From: Lotus japonicus
Taxonomy: Eukaryota > Streptophyta > Magnoliopsida > Fabales > Fabaceae
NCBI RefSeq assembly: GCF_012489685.1
Contig: NC_080041.1
Span: 29,811,780 to 29,875,779, forward strand
Length of the DNA stretch: 64,000 nt
Reading direction: 5' to 3'
Shown here: positions 46,272 through 58,776 of the stretch, piece by piece
How positions within the stretch are numbered: position 1 is the first letter of the stretch
Layout: each line of letters starts with the position of its first letter
Made by a program: the position numbers and the translations under genes
Notes under the pieces: generated by a model
The model's input: only the letters and a program-made list of their open reading frames with translations
Databases searched by the model: none
What the model was told of the DNA's origin: nothing

Positions 46272-47494
46272 TGTAAGATCAAGTTTTGATCTAGTAGTAC
46301 AACTCTATGTTTTGATGATTACAAGTTAACCTTTTGATATGAACAATTGTGGTACTCTAACGTGTTTTTCTGAGTGTGCTATTTACAGGCTCTGACCCTG
46401 ACTCAATTTCACACAAATCAGAAGCACTGTGTATAAAGGGTAACCCAAGCAACGCTTTCGCATTCACCATGTTCAGTATGAACAGTGGAAAAGCTTCAGA
46501 AGATCTGAAGCTATACAAACTCTGATGAGGACTCAGTCGCTAGAAGCTCTGATGATCCAGAAGTTCTGACAACCAAGAAACACTGAAGGTTCAGATGTTC
46601 TGATGGTGTAGAAGACTCTGAAGATCCAGAAGCTGAATAGTGGAAACTCTGAAGTCCAGAAGCAAGAAACTCTGAAGGCCATGTTCTTCCCTCTGAGTTC
46701 AGAATCAGAAGATACAATGGTCAGAGGATCTGTGCTATCCCTCTGACTCTGATCAACCTGCTTCACAAGTTCCAATACGAAGCATTCCTCTGATCAGAAG
46801 TCTCCTAGGTTAAAAGGTCAAGTCGCTATCCAAGTACAAAAGCAAGTGTACCTTCCTGACGACCTACCTAACGTTCTCAGCCACAGCAGAAGCTGGATTT
46901 TCCAGAACTGCCCTCCAACGGTAGCATTTCCATGCAACGCTCAACCCTAATCCTTGGAGTATATATAGAGGCTGAAGATTGAAAGAAGCGGCTAGAAAAG
47001 AAGAAGAGAAGTGAATACAAGAAGCAACACACGCGCAAGACATATTCTAAGCTTTCTTTCATCTTGTAATTTATTTTAGTTTACACTCAGCTTATTCAGA
47101 AGCAAACCCTTGTAAACACCAACCTCAAACAGTTGTTTGATTTTTCCTTTAGGAGATCAAGGTTGATCGGATCCTAGAGAAGACTAAGAGAGTGAATCTT
47201 AGTGTGAGCTAAGTCAGTGTAATTGTTAGTCACTTGTAGGTTTCAAGTGCAGTTGTAACTCTTACCTGATTAGTGGATTGCCTTCATTCTAAGAAGGAAG
47301 AAATCACCTTAACGGGTGGACTGGAGTAGCTTGAGTGATTTATCAAGTGAACCAGGATAAAATCCTTGTGTGCTTTTCTATCTCTATCTTTTGCACTTAG
47401 TTCTCGAAAAGATTTGTTAAAATCTTTAAGGTGGTAGTTTTTGTACTGAAAACGTTATTCAAACCCCCCCTTTCTACCGTTTTTCATACCTTCA
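46272..47494 (+). repeat. 3' LTR of the Sirevirus
   Basis: Same length and, as far as I could compare, the same sequence as the 5' LTR; it follows directly after the polypurine tract aaaaagggggaga. Confidence 0.95.
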
Positions 47495-50400
47495 ACTTTA
47501 GTAACTCACAATAAACTTTACGCGGAAAAGAAGGTATTTTTTTTCGTTGTGTTTGATTCTTTCAATTATAGTGATGGAAAATAAAGACATAAACCAGCAA
47601 ACTAAACTAACCGATGTACATCATATAAACATGTACAGCCTCAGCTGCACTCCAACGTTACGCGCACTCGCAGTGACTCCAAAGTAGTGCGCCCGTGGGC
47701 AAATATATACAGATCCAGTAGTGTAAGTGAGAAAGTTATAAGTACAAACCACTAGGAGAAAGTCGGCCTCAAAATGGCCTAAACAAAAGACCCATATAGT
47801 CCGATAGACTCTCTGTGGTTCCTCAACAAGAGAACTACACAAAAAGCCATGCATTGGGAACTTACCCTGTCCCAAAAGTAAGACGAATCAGAGCTCTACA
47901 CTAAATATGGTGCCCACCGAATCTACCCTCCAGAACTGCTCACAAATCCTCCTCCTCCCCCTTGTCAGACGAAGACGAAGTCGAAGGTGGTCTCCGGCCA
48001 GTGCCTGGTCCACAGCGAACTGAAGACGGTAGGTTGAAGCTCAGCTCCACGCGTCGTAGAACTCCCTTCGTCAGACGTCCACGCTCGTCAGTACGGTCCT
48101 CCAACTCAAACCTGACCCCCCCGAGGGAGAGACCATCGAAACCCAAACCGCCATCGACAACTAGCAGCAGGCCGACCGCCCAAACACAAACATGAAACCA
48201 AAACCAAGGCGCTAGGGTCAACTCACGGAATAAAGTAATTATACAAACAACAGGTGATTGGGGAATATATATATATGTTATTATATATATAAATATAATC
48301 CTAGCATGTTACCGGCTCTAACAATACTTCGATAATTCAAACAGCATACAATTCTAGTCAGGGTGAATGTATGCGTGAAATGCAATTCAATATGATCCGG
48401 ATACTTGTTTGGGATGGGCACCATCGAGTCAGTCCTAACACCGGCCTAGTGTTTAATCATTTCCGCTCGGGTGTCGCTTACAAACCCATGCATAGTCGAA
48501 TCAGCCCCAACCACCCTAGGTCGTGCCACTCTGCCCGCTATGCCGAAGATAGACCCAGGTGTTCTTCGATGAAGGTCGTCCCAACCTTCGTGAAGCCGTC
48601 CAAACTTCACCGAGGCTCAATCTTTCGATCGTACAAACCTCGAATGTATGCATGATGCAATATGGTTAGCCAAACATCGAATCGTCCTCACCCGTACGTG
48701 TTTAACTAACAGAAGATCCCAATGTAAAAACCCACGTGTTTAATGTCGGTCAATACGACACAAACCCCAAAGAAAGAGTACTAGAGTACTCGGTGACCAC
48801 CCGTCTTCACCGTGGATCGCATCCGTGGTTTCCCCCAATTCCCAAATAGCTACAAGACTTGTCGACATTTCCCCGTCTTTCGCAATCATAACCCATTTAA
48901 GTTCCCTATGATTTTATTCATTAATAAAAAATGTTTCAAGTTGAATTAGTCAAGTTATGAGTTTCATTTTCGAAAATTAAGTCCCTAAGGTCTCTAGTTC
49001 CAAGATTCTAGTCATTCTAAATTTGCCAAAATCCCACCAAATGTAAACCCCCGGGGAAAGTCTAAGTATACCAAAGAATGGCTAGGTCTCAAACCTCGGT
49101 TTGGACTTGCCTAGGGTTGTTCATCCAACCCGAAAGATCAAAAGGAAACAGTTCAGTGATTCTTCGCTTCGAAGTCGCTTCAAGGCGCACAATTTAATAC
49201 AATACCAACATCATAAGTTATGAAAACAACATAACAATAATTAATCATCATATCCAATATCAAAGTAATAAACAAGTCGAATTTATCAACCCCTATCATG
49301 CAATCTTAGCTAATAGGTAAGTTGCCCTAACCTCGAGTTGTTCCAGCCTCTTGGTAAAGGTTCTCCTCACACAAATGCTCCGTAAAACCCAAATTTCCTT
49401 CAACTGAACCTCGGAGAAAACAAAGCAGAAATCCAAACAAAATCGATTAGCTCGATCACAATACAACTAATTAACGATAGACAAAGCATTGAAGCTTCAG
49501 AGTACAACATTTATGCACGAATGGAAGGCTTTCCCGAATGGATGAGTTTTGACTAGTGAAACCAAACAGAAATTCTAATATTTACCTTTGCTCACCAAAA
49601 TGCGCATATCTCGAGCTACAGAACTCGGAATGACACGAAACCAAAGCCAAAATTTCGGTGACTCGAAAGGCTACAGTAAGCATAAGGCCAACCTTGCCCA
49701 GATTTGAGTTTCCTCATTGTCCTAACACATATAGGTCTCGGCCACTCTCCAATTTAGCATTTCAGCGCTTTTTCTTCGATCTAATTTAATTCCTAGGTAG
49801 TTTTAGGGTAAAACTAGGGTAAAGAAATTGTCGGAAAAATTTTAGAACGATCGGGTCGAATTACGACTAGTTAGGGGCATTTTGATCCAAAATTAAAGCT
49901 CAAAAACTCGAAGTTAAAACTTCGGAAAAAAAATTTGATGGGAACGTTCACAACGACATTTGTAGAAACTAATCCTAAAGGCACTAAGTCGGATTGTGGC
50001 TTTTCGACGATAAAGTTTCAATAAGTGCGCAAAAGGGTTTTTGTACAGTTTTTCAGATCTTCGGTGACTCGATCGAAATCGGCGCACAACGGCGAGTGTT
50101 CTAGGTTGTTGGGTAAGTATAGAAGATGGATCTAAAGAAAAATCGGGAAAATCGGATAGTTTTACGAAAAGCTCGAAACTTTGAGCTCAGAAAGAGATAA
50201 AGAAACGCGATAAAAAGAATGATCAGAGGTAAGAATCAAGCAAGTTACCTCGATGCCGTGAAATAGAGACAAACTGCTTGAAGATCGGGCGAGAAACGAC
50301 GAAGTTCTTCCTCCCTCTTCTCCCCTTCAGACCCGCAGCCCCAAATGGTGAAGAATGGTGAGTTTTGTGATTTTTTTACTATTTATAGGAGAGTGAAATC

Positions 50401-51083
50401 GTGGGAAAATGAATATTTCGCGATTCCGATTTTTGCAGTACGTCCATCAGTGAATTCTAAGCGAGATTCTGGCGACAGAATTCCAGAACTCAAAACCAAT
50501 CTCTAGAATTAGGGAAAAACGATCCAAAAGCGGTGTAAGTTGATTTGCCACGAAAAACTACTTTTTGCTGTGAAGGTCAGACGAGAAAACTTCGTTCTGA
50601 AGAAAGATTGGAAACGTCGAAAGAAATCTGGCTACGCGAATGGAAACTTCGTTAAAAGCTCTGAATAGAAAAAGTCTTCATTCAGTGATTGAATTTAGGG
50701 TTTTTAAAGAAAAGAATTTAGCGTCGTCGGACTTCCGAGAATTGAAACCTATCGTACGTACAGTCCAGAGTTTCGAAATGAAACACTGGTCGAAGGAAAA
50801 ATAAAGAGAACTTCTTATTTTTCCAAGGAGTTGAAATTTCACTTAAACGTTGCTTTAAGAGCGGAATTAGCCTATTCTGGACACTCTCGCCATAAGGCGG
50901 GTGTGTAGACGACTCGCACTAACTCCTAAAACGACTATGAAACAATCCTCAAGCAAATCCTGAACTTTCTTCTTCATTAAACTTTCTCAAACGGCAACTC
51001 CTGTCACGCTTACACTGATTCTACGCGTGAGTCGGAAAAGTAAATAGTTAAACCAGTTCTGCAAATCCGGGTCTTACAGATTC

Positions 51084-53697
51084 AGTGGCAGCTGGCTTGA
51101 TTGCCCTTCCTCATTTTGGTTCTGCTTATTGTCATTCGCTTCCTCTCCAACCTCCTGTGGTGTTGGAGGTTCCTTACATGTTCTCCTATTTTGCCCTATA
51201 GATCCACATCACTTACACCTGTTAGAGGTATGACTTCTTCTTAGCTTCTTCGGATTGGGTTCTTCATCAGGCTCTCTCCTCCTTAGTTTCTTTAGCCTAC
51301 GCGGTCTTACTTTAAATAATCGAGGGAGGATGTCAAGATATGGAGTCCCAGGCCACTGAGATTGACCATTTATAGGTGAAACATTAAAAGAGTAGCAAAA
51401 CCCATAAGTCTCTCTACTGTAGCATTTGTGCATAGATTTCAAAGGATTTCTTCCAAGGTATGTGATATCTGCAACTGCATGCCTGCAAGATATACCAACA
51501 AGCTCTCAATGCCTAGATGTGCATCTTCCTCTAGCAAGGTCTATCACAAATTGCTCAGTGCCCATTGTGTATTTCACCTCAAACTGCTCACGACCACAAG
51601 GTCTTGGGATCCAATGGCCATACTTCTCCACCTTCATGTTTAACCTATTCATTGGCTTAGGCATCACTTCACCTCTATAGTTTTCCACCTTTGCCTTTGT
51701 TTTTGCAATCCTGCTCATGAGATATTGCTCGATCCACTTGCATATTGTGATTATTGGCTTGTCCCTTGCAAAGAGAATTGTGATGTTGAATGCTTCTGAA
51801 AGTTTGTTCATCAAAACATCGCATTTAGGGTAGAAGCAGAAAGCATGATTGCACCATGCTTTTGTTAGAATCTGCATCAACCAATCATATTCTTGTTGAT
51901 TCATTGCCCTAATCTCCATCATTTTTTCCTAAAAACAATGGAAATAAGTGGCTTTAGTAGCTGTAATTATCAAGTCCTAGATCATCAGACCTCCTCCAAA
52001 TTTTTTCTTGAAGTTTGCATATAGATGCCGCACGCAAAAGCATGGTTAGTGAATGTAAGAATGAGGACGAATTCAACAATTCACAAATAGTAAATGGGCC
52101 ATTCACCTTTTGTTAGTCGAATATAAATATCCACCTATTATCCTTGATATCACCAATATCTTCTAGCAGCAGATTGAGGAGCCATCTCCAAGAATCCTTA
52201 CTCTCATTCTAAACCACACCAAATGCAAGTGGGTAGTATTGATTATTTGGAAGTCTAACTACTGCAATCAACAAGATTCCACCATATTTACTCTTAAGAT
52301 GGCGACCATCCACTCCTATGAAATGTCTACATGTTGCCTTGAAGCCTTTCTAGAAGCCATCAAAACTCATGTAGAAACTGTCAAATCTAGGCTGCAAATC
52401 ACCACTAGTAGGTCTTATCATGTCTATTTTGGCTGTGTTTCCAACACATGAATCTTTCGAGTCGGCACAATATGACCATAATATGCTATATTGCTTTGAT
52501 GAATCACCCTCCAAAACCTCTTTAACCATTTTCCTTGCCTTGAATGTTTTCCAAGGTGTGATCCCAACTGAATTATTCTGCCTCACATCATCCACAATCT
52601 CATTCAATTTCACATTAATAATAGGCATATATTTCACAATAATCATGTTAGAAATCCACCTTGAGGCAGCGTTTTTGTTGTCACATACCCGTCCACATGT
52701 ATGCTTTGAGACCCAACTTTTTATCTTGAAAGTTTGGCTTCCCCCAACCTTGCTAGCCATGACAAGAAAGTCACACTCCTTTTTGCATCCAATCCTGCAC
52801 CTCTTTCTATCATTCTTCAAATAATTGGGTTCTCTCCCATTCTGAATTGAATGATGAGCTACTGCATCCTTGAATTCCCTAAGTTTTGAACTTCGAATCC
52901 ACCATAAATATAAAGTCCTTGCACGTCTCTTCCTTGTTGTACTTAGGATACTTGGGCCTATTAAGACCCTTATCATCAATGTCATTATCATAACCATCTT
53001 TAATCTGAATCTCTCCACTATTATAACCATCTTCAAGTTCATGCTCAACATCAATGAGGTATTTTCATAGGAACAATAGAAGGTTTTGAATTTGGTTGAC
53101 TACCCATCTCCCCCCCCTCCCCCGTGTGTCTTGTTGAACAACAGTAGGCTCTAAGATCGGTTCACCAACACCACCCCATGTGTGCCTTGATGAAAAACCG
53201 TAGGCTCTGAGATGGGTTCACCAACACCGCCCCATGTGTGCCTTGATGATCAACAGTAGGCTATGTTCTAGTTTGAACTATAGCAGCAGACTCTGTTATG
53301 GGTTGAACCTCAATTTTAACAATACACTCAATTGGAAACCCATCATTCATATCCATTGCCTTCTCCTCTTCAATATCATCATCATCAAAGCGGACTCCTT
53401 TCGGAGAATAATCTGAAGAGCTACTATCATCCTCATCACCACCAGAACCAACCACATTCCCACACCCTCAGCCTCAGAAACTACCACATTCCCATCACTC
53501 TTAACCCCCTCCATAGCCACAGATACAACCTCAGACACAACAACCTCATAAGCAACCCCATGCCCACAACCCTTAGCCTAAAAAAAAAACCCATTCCAAC
53601 CACCATTCACCTGCTCCTCTAGAACCAAATTTCCATCAACAAAAACCTGGACCTTCCTATTGGTAGCAACAACACAATTCATTAGTTCAATTTTTTC
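51084..53697 (-). pseudogene. Mutator-like (MuDR/MULE) transposase pseudogene
   Basis: Minus strand, reading leftwards: an acidic N-terminus (53697-53262, with DDDDIEEEKAMDMND); the MuDR DNA-binding domain (FKDAVAHHSIQNGREPNYLK, CRIGCKKECDFLVMASK, HTCGR); the MULE core (FIGVDG, ESKDSWRWLLNLLLEDIGD); the region WLMQILTKAWCNHAF to VEKYGHWIPRPC; a SWIM-like zinc segment (GISCRHAVADI) and a CCHC-like knuckle (GQNRRTC). Several frame changes and stops (near 53575, 52350 and 51925) show it is inactive. Its C-terminus lies beyond the inserted solo LTR at 35132-35340. Confidence 0.85.
53145..53256. repeat. 56-bp tandem duplication in the MULE 5' region
   Basis: Two copies (53145-53200 and 53201-53256) starting taggctct(a/g)agat(c/g)gg, with a partial third copy just before. 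As 56 is not a multiple of three, it shifts the transposase frame. Confidence 0.8.
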
Positions 53698-53711
53698 ACA
53701 ATCTAATAATA

Positions 53712-55687
53712 TGGACTGGGCGAGACCCCAGGGTCCCTCGCCCAGGGGACTCAGCCTTAGGCGCGGAACATGCCTGGACCTTGGGCCGCTCTCCCCAACC
53801 GACCCATTTAGACAGATTAAAGGCACGGAGGCCCAACCCCAAATCTATAAATAGGGGATGGTCACCATTTGTAGGAGACTCTTAGCTCATTTGGCAATAA
53901 CAATATTGAAATTCAGTTATATTTTCTCTCTCTTAGCAGTTATGAGCTCATCTCTCTAAAATCTCCGATCACATTCCACACATTCTTGGCACTATGCCTT
54001 GATTCTATGTTCATGGCGAGAACATTGGCGCCGTCTGTGGGGACCAGTAGATTTCAATTCCCGGACAACGTGGATCACGATTTGAAGGAAGGTGTAAAAT
54101 CTCTTGTAGAATTTTCTTGAGTTGATAGGAACCATTATTGGAATCGATACGATGGAAGGATATCATCGATTGCGAGGAGGACAATTAAGGCGTGAGCGCG
54201 ATCAACCAACACAAGGCGTAAGCACGCAGGAACAAGACGAGCAAGATGAGCAGTGCCAGCAAGCGTAAGCACGCAATTTCCGGAGTTGGAGGCTAGCGAA
54301 AGTTGGCAAAAGTTGATTTATGAAGTCGTTGGCCGTTTGGAACAACAGGATGAGGCAGTTACCGTAATGGACGCGACGTTAGGACCTAGCGGATTATACA
54401 GGGAAAGCTACCGAGGTTCCAGGAGGAAGTTAAAGTCTTCTTCGGTGAAGAGTAGGGTGACGGGAGAGTGGTGTGCTTATCACCAAGTTTCTGGTCATGA
54501 TACCGGGAAGTGCAGAGCTTTACAGCATGCTGTTGAGAAATTGATCACAACAGGAAAGACTGTTAAAGCGCAGCGTAATAAACCTCCTACAATCGGAGAA
54601 ATAGGCACAATCGTCGGAGGCTTTAGCGGAGGAGGAATCACTAGTGCAGCGCGCAAGCGATATCTCAGAACGGTGAATGCGGTTGCAGAAGAACCTTTCG
54701 GTTTCCGGCATCCGGACATCACATTTTCACCCGCTAATTTTTTCGGGTTAAAACCACACTTAGAAGACCCGATCGTGATCTCCATTCGGGTTAACCACTT
54801 CGACGTACAACGAACGCTCTTGGACCAGGGGAGTTCAACAGATATCATCTACGGAGGGGCGTTTGCGCAACTTGGAATAAGGGAAGGTGACCTTACCCCG
54901 TATGAAGGGACCTTGGTAGGATTCGCGGGCGAACGAGTGTGGGTGAAAGGAGTCATAGATCTTGATACCATATTCGGCGAGGGCGAGAATTCCAAAAAAC
55001 TAACAGTAAAATGCTTGGTTTTAGAGGCGGAAGGGTCATATAACGCGATCATTGGTAGGAACACTTTAAACCGTCTGTGCGCAGTGATATCAACAGCTCA
55101 TCTCATCTAGCAATAAAGTACCCATTGGCGAGCGGGCGAATAGGACGGATTGTGGTGGACCATAGGGTTGCAAGAGAGTGTTACTGTAACGCTGTGGATC
55201 GGTATGGTAAGAAGAACGCCTCAACAGGACATCGTTGTAATGAAGTAGAGGCTCCAGACGAAAGCTTGGATCCAAGGGGCGAGGGGCGAGTCAATAGACC
55301 CACCCTGATAAAGGAAACCAAAGAGTTGAGGTTCGGCGATAAGACGCTCAAAATAGGGACCGGGTTAAGTGAAAGCCAAGAGCAGGGGTTGTCAAAGTTG
55401 TTGGGAGAGAACCATGACCTTTTCACTTGGAGTCACAGGGATATGCCTGGCATAGACCCAAATTTCATTTGTCATAAATTAGCACTGAATCCCAGGGGCG
55501 AAGCCAGTGACCCAAACTCGGCAACGAATGGGCGATGAGAAGGAGAAGGTGACCCAGCAAGAGGTGAACAAGCTACTTGCAACGGATTTTATTCGCGAAA
55601 TCAAGTACCCTACCTGGTTGGCAAATGTGGTAATGGTCAAGAAAGCAAACGGAAAATGGCGAATGTGTGTGGATTACACAGACCTAA
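53712..55687 (+). mobile_element. Second Tat-like Ty3/Gypsy element, truncated
   Basis: A 313-bp 5' LTR (53712-54024, tggactgggcgagac...gagaaca, TATA at 53845-53852) is followed by the PBS ttggcgccgtctgtgggg and coding remnants of gag, protease and the start of RT. Similarity to the first Tat element is clear in LTR start, PBS and protein motifs, but the copies are well diverged. The RT stops at MCVDYTDLN and the rest of the element, including its 3' LTR, is absent from the window. Confidence 0.88.
54152..55687 (+). pseudogene. Truncated gag-protease-RT of the second Tat-like element
   Basis: The gag start (MEGYHRLRGG, 54152) soon meets a stop near 54266, and most of the gag core is missing. 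The frame 54253-55110 holds the gag zinc motif WCAYHQVSGHDTGKC and the protease LLDQGSSTDIIYG. A frame change near 55105 leads to 55077-55538 (LGENHDLFTWSHRDMPGIDP), and another near 55500 to the RT start (55507-55687, YPTWLANVVMVKKANGKWRM). Gag is internally deleted, so the copy is non-functional. Confidence 0.82.
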
Positions 55688-55692
55688 ATTAG

Positions 55693-57955
55693 TGTTGGTC
55701 AATCTGCAAGTGCACAGATATCTCCGGGTTTTAAATTATCGAACCATAGGGAATTGGAATGTGAATTCAGTTTAAGAGTCAAGTTCAAGGTTAAAAAGCG
55801 AGTAAAATTCAGTTTTAAAGTTTGATTGCTTGTTGTGATACTTAATTAGAAAGCTAACAAAGATAAGTGTGTGATAATCAATGGTGAGAATGCCTTGGGT
55901 TCTTGCTTGAGTAATTCAGTTCTAATCAACCTATTCTATCCACAAAACTCCGAGTCTCTCCTTGATGTTCTAGCCTAATCAATCATCTATCGATGTCTCG
56001 CATAGACAATCCTCTCAAGCCAAAAGATAAGCACAATTCCTTGATAACCTAAACATTTGCTAAAGGCATTAAGCATGCAATTCAGGCCAACAAACCCCAA
56101 CCCTTCCCTATTCCTAGTAGCAAGTATAGAAGAGGTAATCCCACAACAAGTCCCTAATCTATAACAAACTTCTGTTCTATTATAGAAAAGTATAAGCTAG
56201 CACATGTTCTAACTTGAAACATAAAGCATGGATATGGGATTCAAGGGTTTACTCAGAGGAATCATGAATAGAAATAGGAATTAAGATTAAAACATCATAA
56301 GTCTTACAAAGAACCCAAAGCAAAAGGGGTTTAGCCAAGCATGGCTATAGAATCCATACAAGAAGATAAAGATGAAACCTGAAACATAGGGCTTAGAGAA
56401 AGCTCCTCAAGCTCCAGAACTCAAACCCTCTCTTCTAACTTATGAAAATATGATAAAATGACAAAAGGTTCCAAGAGAAATGTCTAAAAACCAATTTATA
56501 GGCAAAATAGGCGAGTCTGGGCGCTCAGGCGCCAATTCAGAGCGCCTGAGCGCCAATTCCAGCTGAAAACATGCTCCCTGGAAGGTTCCCAGCGCCTAGG
56601 CGCCAATTCCCTGCGCCTAGGCGCCAATTCCAGAAGGCTCAAAAAATATAACTAGCGCCTAGGCGCCAATTCCCAGCGCCTAGGCGCTCCAAGCTCGCTG
56701 GAAAGACTTTTTAGCTTATTTGTAACTCTTCTTCAAGCCTCTTTAACCCCTCCTTCAATTCCATGCTTCTTGGCCTTCCTTCTCCTTCAGTTTCTGATCT
56801 GAAAACAAAACCAACAAGCCAAGGAAATATCCAGAAGCTCAAAGAGCTCATTAGCAAAGAGGACCCTCAAATAACATAAGAAAATCATGCAAGTCCTACA
56901 CTTACTTCAAATGCAAGAAAAGTCCCTATAAAACTACAAAAATACCAAAACAAAGTAAAGACTCAAAGAAAGATAAAAATGCATGAGAATGCATGAAACA
57001 CTACATGAGACTCAACAAAAAGACTTAAAACAAACAAAGAAATGACCCTAAAAACACTACTAAACTAAGGTCATCACACCACTATACTCAACGACAGCTC
57101 GCCCTCGATCGTAAAAAATACTCGCTTGCCCTCAAGCGCAAGAAATGCTCCCAAAACAAGTGCCCAACAAGGAACACTTCACACAAAAGCAGGGGATTTA
57201 GCAACTACAGCTGGTTCCAAAAGAAAGACACAACAATCCACTTCGTGCACCTTGTAGACAAAGGAGAGTGTAGAGTCCATCATGATAAGCATATAGATCT
57301 AAAATTCCTAGAATGAGATATATATTAAGTGCACTGAGCACACAAGTTGTTCATAGGTTCTGGATATCATTCACTCAAGAGAAACAGAGATCAAATATGC
57401 ACAAATTCAATGAGACTTCAAAGGGTTGAAATGTTGGCTTGGTGAAGTACAAGGTGGTTGGTTCCTAAGGAAGACTAGGCTTCAAAACTATTGTGTGTGG
57501 TCCAATCACATAACCCCGGAGCTTTCATCAACAAACTTTACAAATACCAGTCTCTTGACCCCTTTCTCAACTTTCTTTTCTTTTCCTTTTTTGCACTCCA
57601 ACTTTGATTAGGAGTTCTTTTCTTCTTATTTTTCTTCTTTTTCAATATTTTTCACTTAGGGCAAGAGACACTTTCAACTTTACTTAGCTCCAAAACAATG
57701 CAAGGACCAACACTCCCCAAAATCCAACCTATCATCCATCCCAATCATTTAGCTAACAAAGAAATCTTCAATTAGCTCAAGAGGGACAACTAGGGACAAA
57801 TTTTCAAGCCAACAAACTCTGAGGTTCAAAAACCTACAAGTCTCAAGAATTGTACAAGTATCACAAAGCATGCAAAGAGTGAAATCAATACAGAACTAAG
57901 AAGTACGAGTGAGTCAGGTATGATACAGAAATAAGTTAGGGTATGACGTGGACCA
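55693..57955 (+). mobile_element. Probable 2.26-kb solo LTR or unclassified repeat
   Basis: ATTAG occurs directly before tgttggtcaatctgc (55688-55692) and directly after gtggacca (57956-57960). TG...CA ends plus a 5-bp duplication suggest an LTR. No coding domain, PBS or second repeat is present. It contains the word-like stretches ctcgccctcgatcg and ttgccctcaagcgcaag and a palindromic GCGCC(T/C) array. The sequence right of 57960 does not continue the Gypsy RT, so the target was already truncated or the call is wrong. Confidence 0.5.
56518..56692. repeat. Array of palindromes GCGCCTAGGCGC
   Basis: Four copies of the perfect palindrome gcgcctaggcgc (near 56591, 56612, 56655 and 56678) and two variants with tcag/ctga centres (near 56521 and 56543). 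Most are followed by caattc. Confidence 0.85.
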
Positions 57956-58036
57956 ATTAGAAAGGTGCAGGTGGCAAGGAATTTATTTTAAGTTATTTCA
58001 ATTTTTAATAACCGAAAAAGGGAAAAAGAAATTAAA

Positions 58037-58062
58037 GTTAACCTTAGTTAACCGAAGTTAAC
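58037..58062. promoter_or_regulatory. Three GTTAAC hexamers spaced 10 bp apart
   Basis: GTTAAC at 58037, 58047 and 58057 lies just upstream of the probable leader exon of the B3 gene. The spacing places them on one face of the helix. Confidence 0.4.
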
Positions 58063-58776
58063 CCAAGGTGGCAGGTAGTCAGAGTTGAATGACTACTCCA
58101 CTTTTCACCTTCCCAAAATTATCTTCCCTTGCATCAGCTTTATCTTCCCGGAGAAGCTTTACTATTCCCAAACAAAGACCAAGCTCAGTGCAACTCCGCC
58201 GGTCCTTTCTCCTCTGAACTTCAAGGTACCGCTTAGTGTTTTGTCTCACTCTTTCCCTTTCCCCTCTCTTCCTCCTTTGTCGTTACGTTTTTCAGTTTCA
58301 GTTTAAGTTTTCCGTTTTGTCTCTGATGTCGGTTTCCATTTACTTGTCGTTTTAATCGTTTGGTTTTTTGTTTTGTTTACATGCTTTGGTGCGTGTTCGT
58401 GTCTTGTTCGTGAAGGGTGGTAAAGCACGATCCTTTTGTCGCTTCTCTTTCATTATCTGACGATCCTTTTGTTGCATGTTGATATTGTTGCGGTGTTTGG
58501 CCATGGGTTTAGTGTTTGAGGTTTTGTTTTTCGATTATTGGGTTAATCCAATCTTTGTTGATATGGGGTTTGATCTGGGATAGGGTTTGTGGTTGGTAAT
58601 CTCTTTGAGTTTTCTCTGTTGTTTTTTGGTTGAGGTTTTTCTCTGTTGTAGATGTTGTTTACAGTTATGACATATGTGGCTCAATGGTAATGTGTATGAC
58701 ATATGCTTGTGGATAATTTTTTGATTCATAATTTTTTAGGTGATTTAATCTACCTAAATTTTTTTATTGTGAAGCA

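Larger units (their letters stand above)
35371..47494 (+). mobile_element. Sirevirus (SIRE1-like Ty1/Copia), complete, very young
   Basis: Two 1,223-bp LTRs with TG...CA ends and an ACTTT duplication outside (35366-35370 and 47495-47499) bound 12,124 bp. Inside: initiator tRNA-Met PBS, gag, pol in Ty1/Copia order (PR-INT-RT-RNase H), an envelope-like ORF, an antisense ORF and several GGGGGAG polypurine tracts. The long gag, extra ORF and repeated polypurine tracts are Sirevirus traits. I saw no difference between the LTRs, so insertion is recent. The only defect found is a frame difference between gag and pol. Confidence 0.95.
35341..51078 (+). mobile_element. 3.6-kb solo LTR (Gypsy-type ends), split by the Sirevirus
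   Basis: The outer ends are tataacaccccga and ggtcttaca, the usual TGTAACACCCCGA...TCTTACA ends of long Ty3/Gypsy LTRs with the second base mutated. GATTC flanks both (35336-35340 and 51079-51083). Without the Sirevirus and its duplicated 5-mer the unit is about 3,610 bp (35341-35370 plus 47500-51078). No PBS, polypurine tract or coding domain was seen inside, so a solo LTR is more likely than a full element. Strand is set by the TG-to-CA convention and is therefore arbitrary. Confidence 0.8.

Noticed and set aside
47621..48655. Open frames of 77-94 residues on both strands in the 3.6-kb solo LTR
   Set aside because: No recognisable domain, overlapping opposite frames and a position inside an LTR argue for chance.
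54495..54848. 117-residue minus-strand frame
   Set aside because: Shadow of the gag-protease coding sequence of the second Tat-like element.
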